From contig JASANC010002476.1 in assembly GCA_030248135.1 (NCBI GenBank), positions 1 through 64,000 on the forward strand: DNA of 64,000 bases, in the 5' to 3' direction. The position numbers were made by a program, and so were the translations under genes. A model generated the notes under the pieces. It did no database searches, was not told where the DNA came from, and saw nothing but the letters and a program-made list of their open reading frames with translations. Below are positions 60,401 through 64,000 of this stretch, piece after piece (position 1 is the first letter of the stretch; the number at the start of each line of letters is the position of its first letter). This DNA comes from Theristus sp. LFF4_11 (taxonomy: Eukaryota > Nematoda > Chromadorea > Monhysterida > Xyalidae).

Positions 60401-63011
60401 CGCATCCAAATCGATCGGTTTCTTTCGGCGGCAAACTTCCGATGAGCGCCCGCCGCAGACGAAACCGCGCCGGCGAGCGTTTTCGCCATCGAAGTCGCTG
60501 TTCGCGAAGGCGCTCAATGCGGCCTCAAGCAAACACGGCCCAGTTCCGGTCACCATGCGCAACCACAAACACGCGTACCATCAGTCGTCACTGTTGCCAA
60601 CGACCGCCAAGTCGTCACGCGGTCAGTGTCCCGCAAACGCCAGCCGGCTGAAAGTGCCGGACGCAGTGGCACCGCTGGCCGAAAGCGAGTCCTCGACCGT
60701 CGAGAACAGTCCGGCCGTGGAGATGCCGCCGAGCGAGTTTCCGGCCGCGGCCGCGCCACAAGCGGCGCCGTCTGTCGTGCAGCCAGCGTCTGGCAGCCAG
60801 CCGGCTAGCCAGACAAGCCAGCCGGCCAGCCAGACAAGCCAGCCGGCCAGCCAGACGTCCTCAGTTTCGACCGACCGTCGGCCGTCGACGACCAGCAGCA
60901 CCGCAACGGCGGCACGGCCGAGTCCACAGCTGAAGAAGCGCAAGGTAGTGCAGTTCAGCTCGACCGTTCTTGCATTGTGTTTTCTTTTGCAGCCTCAGAA
61001 ACAACCTCAGGTTGTCCAGTTCTGGTAGCTGCATGCTTCACTCAATCTTCGGCATCGACTTATATTCTGAATCAACACAAATTCTGAGTTCTAAATTCCG
61101 AGTCACTTTTTCGACGCACAGTGCGAACGCAGATAGTTGTTTTCAGGTCACGCCAAAATCGCCGCTTGTTACGACCGGGACAGTGATCAAACAACAAACA
61201 GACGAAATTGCACCAAGCACAGACGAGAACGCAGATGTGAGTGAGTTGAGTCGCGCATCGTTGGACAGCAAACTGCGACAGGTACAATAAGTCAAATATG
61301 AGCCAACTACAATGTACAATCCGAAGTACACCTGTATTTGCATCACGCATTGGGCTTCAAAACGATCAGTATTTATCAACTGCTCCCATTTACTATGATG
61401 TGATACAATATGGGAAGAAGCGTAACCCTCATGCAAGATCAGTGTTTAATTGTACCATTTAAAGGTTTAAAGTGGAACCCGCGGGTACCAATGATTTTCA
61501 ATCAAAAAACCGCTCAATTTACCCATGAAATCAATTTAAAAATTAAAAATCACAGATCGTTTATTATTCTGCAGGAAATCATCGACCAGGTTGAGAAAAT
61601 GCGTCACCAGCAGCAACACCTTTCGCAATATCCGGTGCCTGATTACACGTTCGCCGTGCAACAAGTGCGCGACGTTCAGATAGCGCAGTCAACCGAGGCG
61701 TTGCAAGCGGCGTTGACGGTCGCCGAGATCTCAAAAGCGATCCGGGTTCAAGCCGCGCAGATGACGAAGGAGAATGAGAGGATTTCAGCTGAAGCGACGA
61801 CGACGCTGCAACAGTGGAAAGACGACTTTGAGCAACAGCAACAGATTCGGCGAGCCAATGACCGTTGGTGCAAAGTTGCACTGATCTGTAGCGTTTTACC
61901 ACTACCACGGTGTCTCAAGAACAACAATAGCAAACTACAACCAATCATGTCAATATTCGTCCTAAAAAAACCAGCCCAAAACGTTCCAGCAAACCGGCGT
62001 GGTCTCGCACCGTCCGGCAGCGTCGAGTCAGCCGCCACAGATACCACCCTCGAAAACAACTCCGAAAACGACGACGAAGATGACGAGCCGTTCGACCGAA
62101 TCGGGCCGATGGTCGAGCAGCAGCAGACTCGAAGGGGCCCCCCTCAGGCAGTGACGATGCGTGCACGTGCGAGCATGGGCGTCTCTGCGGCGGCGTTGCG
62201 TGCGTCGGTCACCCCTACAGCCAGCGTCGTCAGCGGCGACCTCATGCTCGACTATCGGTCGTCGGCCGACGAGACGGCAACCGTAGCGGTGAGCGCTGGT
62301 CGGCTTTGCAATTGGACACTTTGCAAAGTGCACAGGCGTTTTGAGGCTACTGGGTGTTTTGAATTTGCTTCGCACTATGTTGAGGCTTGCACGGTATTTT
62401 CATAGGCGTTTGTTGTTGTCTACGAACAAACGAACAGAAAGTTAGGCGATGTTTTCAGCCAAGACCACTCTAAAGACGCAATATGACGCCCATCAAGTTT
62501 TTTCTGATGTCCATACAATGCCCATACATTAAATTTTTTTATAATGTACCAAACTCCGCGCGCACGCGGCAAACACCCTCGGCTCAGGAGGGAATAGACC
62601 ATTAGATGTTCGTTGGTCACTCTAATTTTCCACGAGTTTGTCTTGTCCACAGCGAGGTTCGAACCCGGTACCTACAGAACTGTAGGCCGAAGTTCTACCG
62701 CTACGCCACGGACGCGACATGTCCCGCGCGCACGCGAACCACGAAAGAAACCACGAGGAAACAGTATGAATGTTTTTCTGGACATGAGAGACTGTGAGAC
62801 GCGGTCTGGTAAAAATGTCGCTTCTGCATCTTCACTGATCAATGATCCAGGGGGATCTGTCATCGTCGCAACAGTCGACGTTGGAGCGGGTCGCCAGTCG
62901 CCCGGCTCGCCACGCGCATCAGACTCGTGCAGCGGGCGGCCCACTGCGTGCGAGCTCGCACCGTGACAGCATCGAGCTCGCAGTGGAACAGCTGGAGGCA
63001 AGCATGCGGAG
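57426..63011 (+). CDS. large Ser/Ala/Pro-rich protein with coiled coil, 3' end not seen
   Basis: Exons: 57426-58152, 58427-58762, 59053-59230, 59501-60944, 61147-61281, 61575-61887, 61990-62288, 62875-63011; all phases agree, at least 1189 residues, ending at a donor (GTGGGT) with no further exon identified downstream. The start MGGHPST follows an acceptor (TTTGCAG, so a non-coding 5' exon is likely) and fits the N-myristoylation pattern. The N-terminal and central parts are disordered, rich in Ser, Thr, Ala, Pro and Arg, with basic motifs (SFFRRLARAL, SRRILARFHGNF, NIFARFMAHR, IGFFRRQTSDE) and three SQPASQT repeats. Residues about 940-1045 form a probable coiled coil (EIIDQVEKMRHQQQ; EISKAIRVQAAQM), followed by an acidic patch and another helix (ELAVEQLEASM). 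It may be a membrane-anchored scaffold (inference). I do not recognise the family. Confidence 0.8.
60783..60861 (+). repeat. 21-bp coding tandem repeat (SQPASQT x3)
   Basis: Three near-identical 21-bp units (CAGCCGGCCAGCCAGACAAG core) in frame inside exon 4 of the plus-strand gene. Confidence 0.8.
62652..62716 (-). other. tRNA-like sequence in an intron of the plus-strand gene
   Basis: Minus strand: A box TGGCGTAGCGG, B box GGGTTCGAACC, and a hairpin CCTACAG/CTGTAGG where the anticodon arm would be. The loop is too short for a tRNA and the acceptor stem does not pair well, so it is probably a tRNA-derived SINE head. Confidence 0.4.
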
Positions 63012-64000
63012 GTGGGTGCCGGCTTGGTTGTGGTGTCTGCGAAGAAATGAATGTAGCTACACTACATGTAGCCGCACATTCAGCTGTCTGCTGTGTTGGC
63101 GACTTCTCGGTGCACGCACAAGGTGGTCGAACTTGAAAACGACATTATCAAATGAAATTACTATTCTCGACGAACCGTACAACCCCACACTTAGAACACA
63201 TCTGGTTCTAGTACAAACCATTTTCGGCAGGATTGATTTTGTATACACTTTTCGGTGAGCAAAACCAAAACTGCAGAAAGCAAAAAAGTCGACAACAGCG
63301 CAGTTTCGCCGCATTTATTTCCCTCGCGAATCTGATATCCTCAAAACGCATAACTCTGTGCGCGACTTCTGAAAAATTCATAATCCCGCAGAAGCGATGC
63401 AATATAAGCTGAATGATGAGCCACTCCAAAACACGCTACATGTCCCCAGGTTCATCTAAAAATGTACGAAAATAAAACTGCCAGATCGCATCGGCGAAGA
63501 ATGCAAAAGAAGCCAAAGCGAAATGCTAATTTTTACATTTTTGCCAGTAGGTTTCCTTTTTGAAAAAATACAGTGAACGTGAAGCCGCCGTGAATTCAGT
63601 ATTCAGCTGCAGTCTTTGTCACTAGTCAAATTTTTGTGTTGCCATGCCATCTCTCTTAGGACGCATCTTTTGTGGTGTGTGACCAAATGATTCTTTCCCT
63701 CCATCCGCAAGCTCCTGCTTTGCCCATCCATAGCTGATCCGTAAAAGCCAGAAGTCAACCCTTTGGGAGCCCTGAAAAGCTACTGTAATTTATGGTATAC
63801 CTGTGTTTTGAATTGCGATGAATTGTGTGTAATGGCATGTTTAAGCAGCCGCCTTTTTGTGTACCTTTTGTGTATGCAGGTTGTTGGGTTACGGTAATTG
63901 TCGTGTTATAAAGGCTGGAAGCGTGTTTTATTTGCCCAGTCCTAACCCAGTCCACCAGTTTTATTGTTTGTTCGTTTTCGTTTTATCCAGGTCCCGTTTT
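63012..64000. other. probable intron or 3' region of the plus-strand gene
   Basis: No exon in the required phase was found with confidence. AT-rich sequence with short ORFs. Confidence 0.4.

Noticed and set aside
59348..60943. Several overlapping ORFs on both strands under the plus-strand gene
   Set aside because: Only the 59501-60944 frame connects in phase with neighbouring exons; the rest are GC-driven shadows.
62652..62716. Functional tRNA gene
   Set aside because: B box is perfect but the anticodon hairpin loop is too short and the acceptor stem does not pair.

Overview
The window is nuclear DNA from a repeat-rich invertebrate animal. The genes are broken by many spliceosomal introns (mostly GT...AG, with acceptors such as TTTTCAG and TTTGCAG). 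There are no operons or Shine-Dalgarno sites, and short exons lie in AT-richer introns and intergenic DNA full of transposons. The gene content (TFIID subunit TAF3, a calmodulin-like protein, a BTB/BACK-Kelch protein) says Metazoa. A repeat-rich nematode or other ecdysozoan would fit, but the sequence alone does not settle the phylum.

Four genes can be modelled. (1) Minus strand, 10003 down to 203: a complete TAF3 gene in 15 coding exons whose phases all agree, about 1069 residues, with an N-terminal histone fold and a C-terminal PHD finger. (2) Minus strand, 16806 down to 15496: a calmodulin-like protein with four canonical EF-hands and N- and C-terminal extensions. (3) Minus strand, 41047 down to 36831: a BTB/BACK-Kelch protein whose linker carries a Gln/His tract of about 65 codons. 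(4) Plus strand, 57426 to beyond 63011: a large Ser/Ala/Pro-rich protein with a predicted N-myristoylation start and a coiled coil, which I do not recognise. It probably continues past its last visible exon. A single-exon ORF at 18234-18761 (minus) is a weaker candidate.

Most of the rest is mobile DNA. I see two complete short LTR elements in opposite orientation (4545-6485 and 29589-31448) and a related solo LTR (49235-50074). There is a 1.4 kb hAT-type element with an exact 8-bp target duplication, nested in a TIR repeat present in three copies. There are also mariner-type elements and MITEs at TA sites, a TIR repeat near 36 kb, and three inverted-repeat 'foldback' structures whose arms are made of short GC-rich tandem units (28, 42-43 and 46.6-48.4 kb). 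Two G-tract-rich blocks lie at 12.2-12.7 and 14.2-14.7 kb.

The stretch from about 18.8 to 36.8 kb, and most of 43.4-57.4 kb, shows no gene I can support. The most unusual features are the foldback family, the nested transposon stack at 10-12.2 kb, and the LTR element sitting 22 bp past a TAF3 splice donor.
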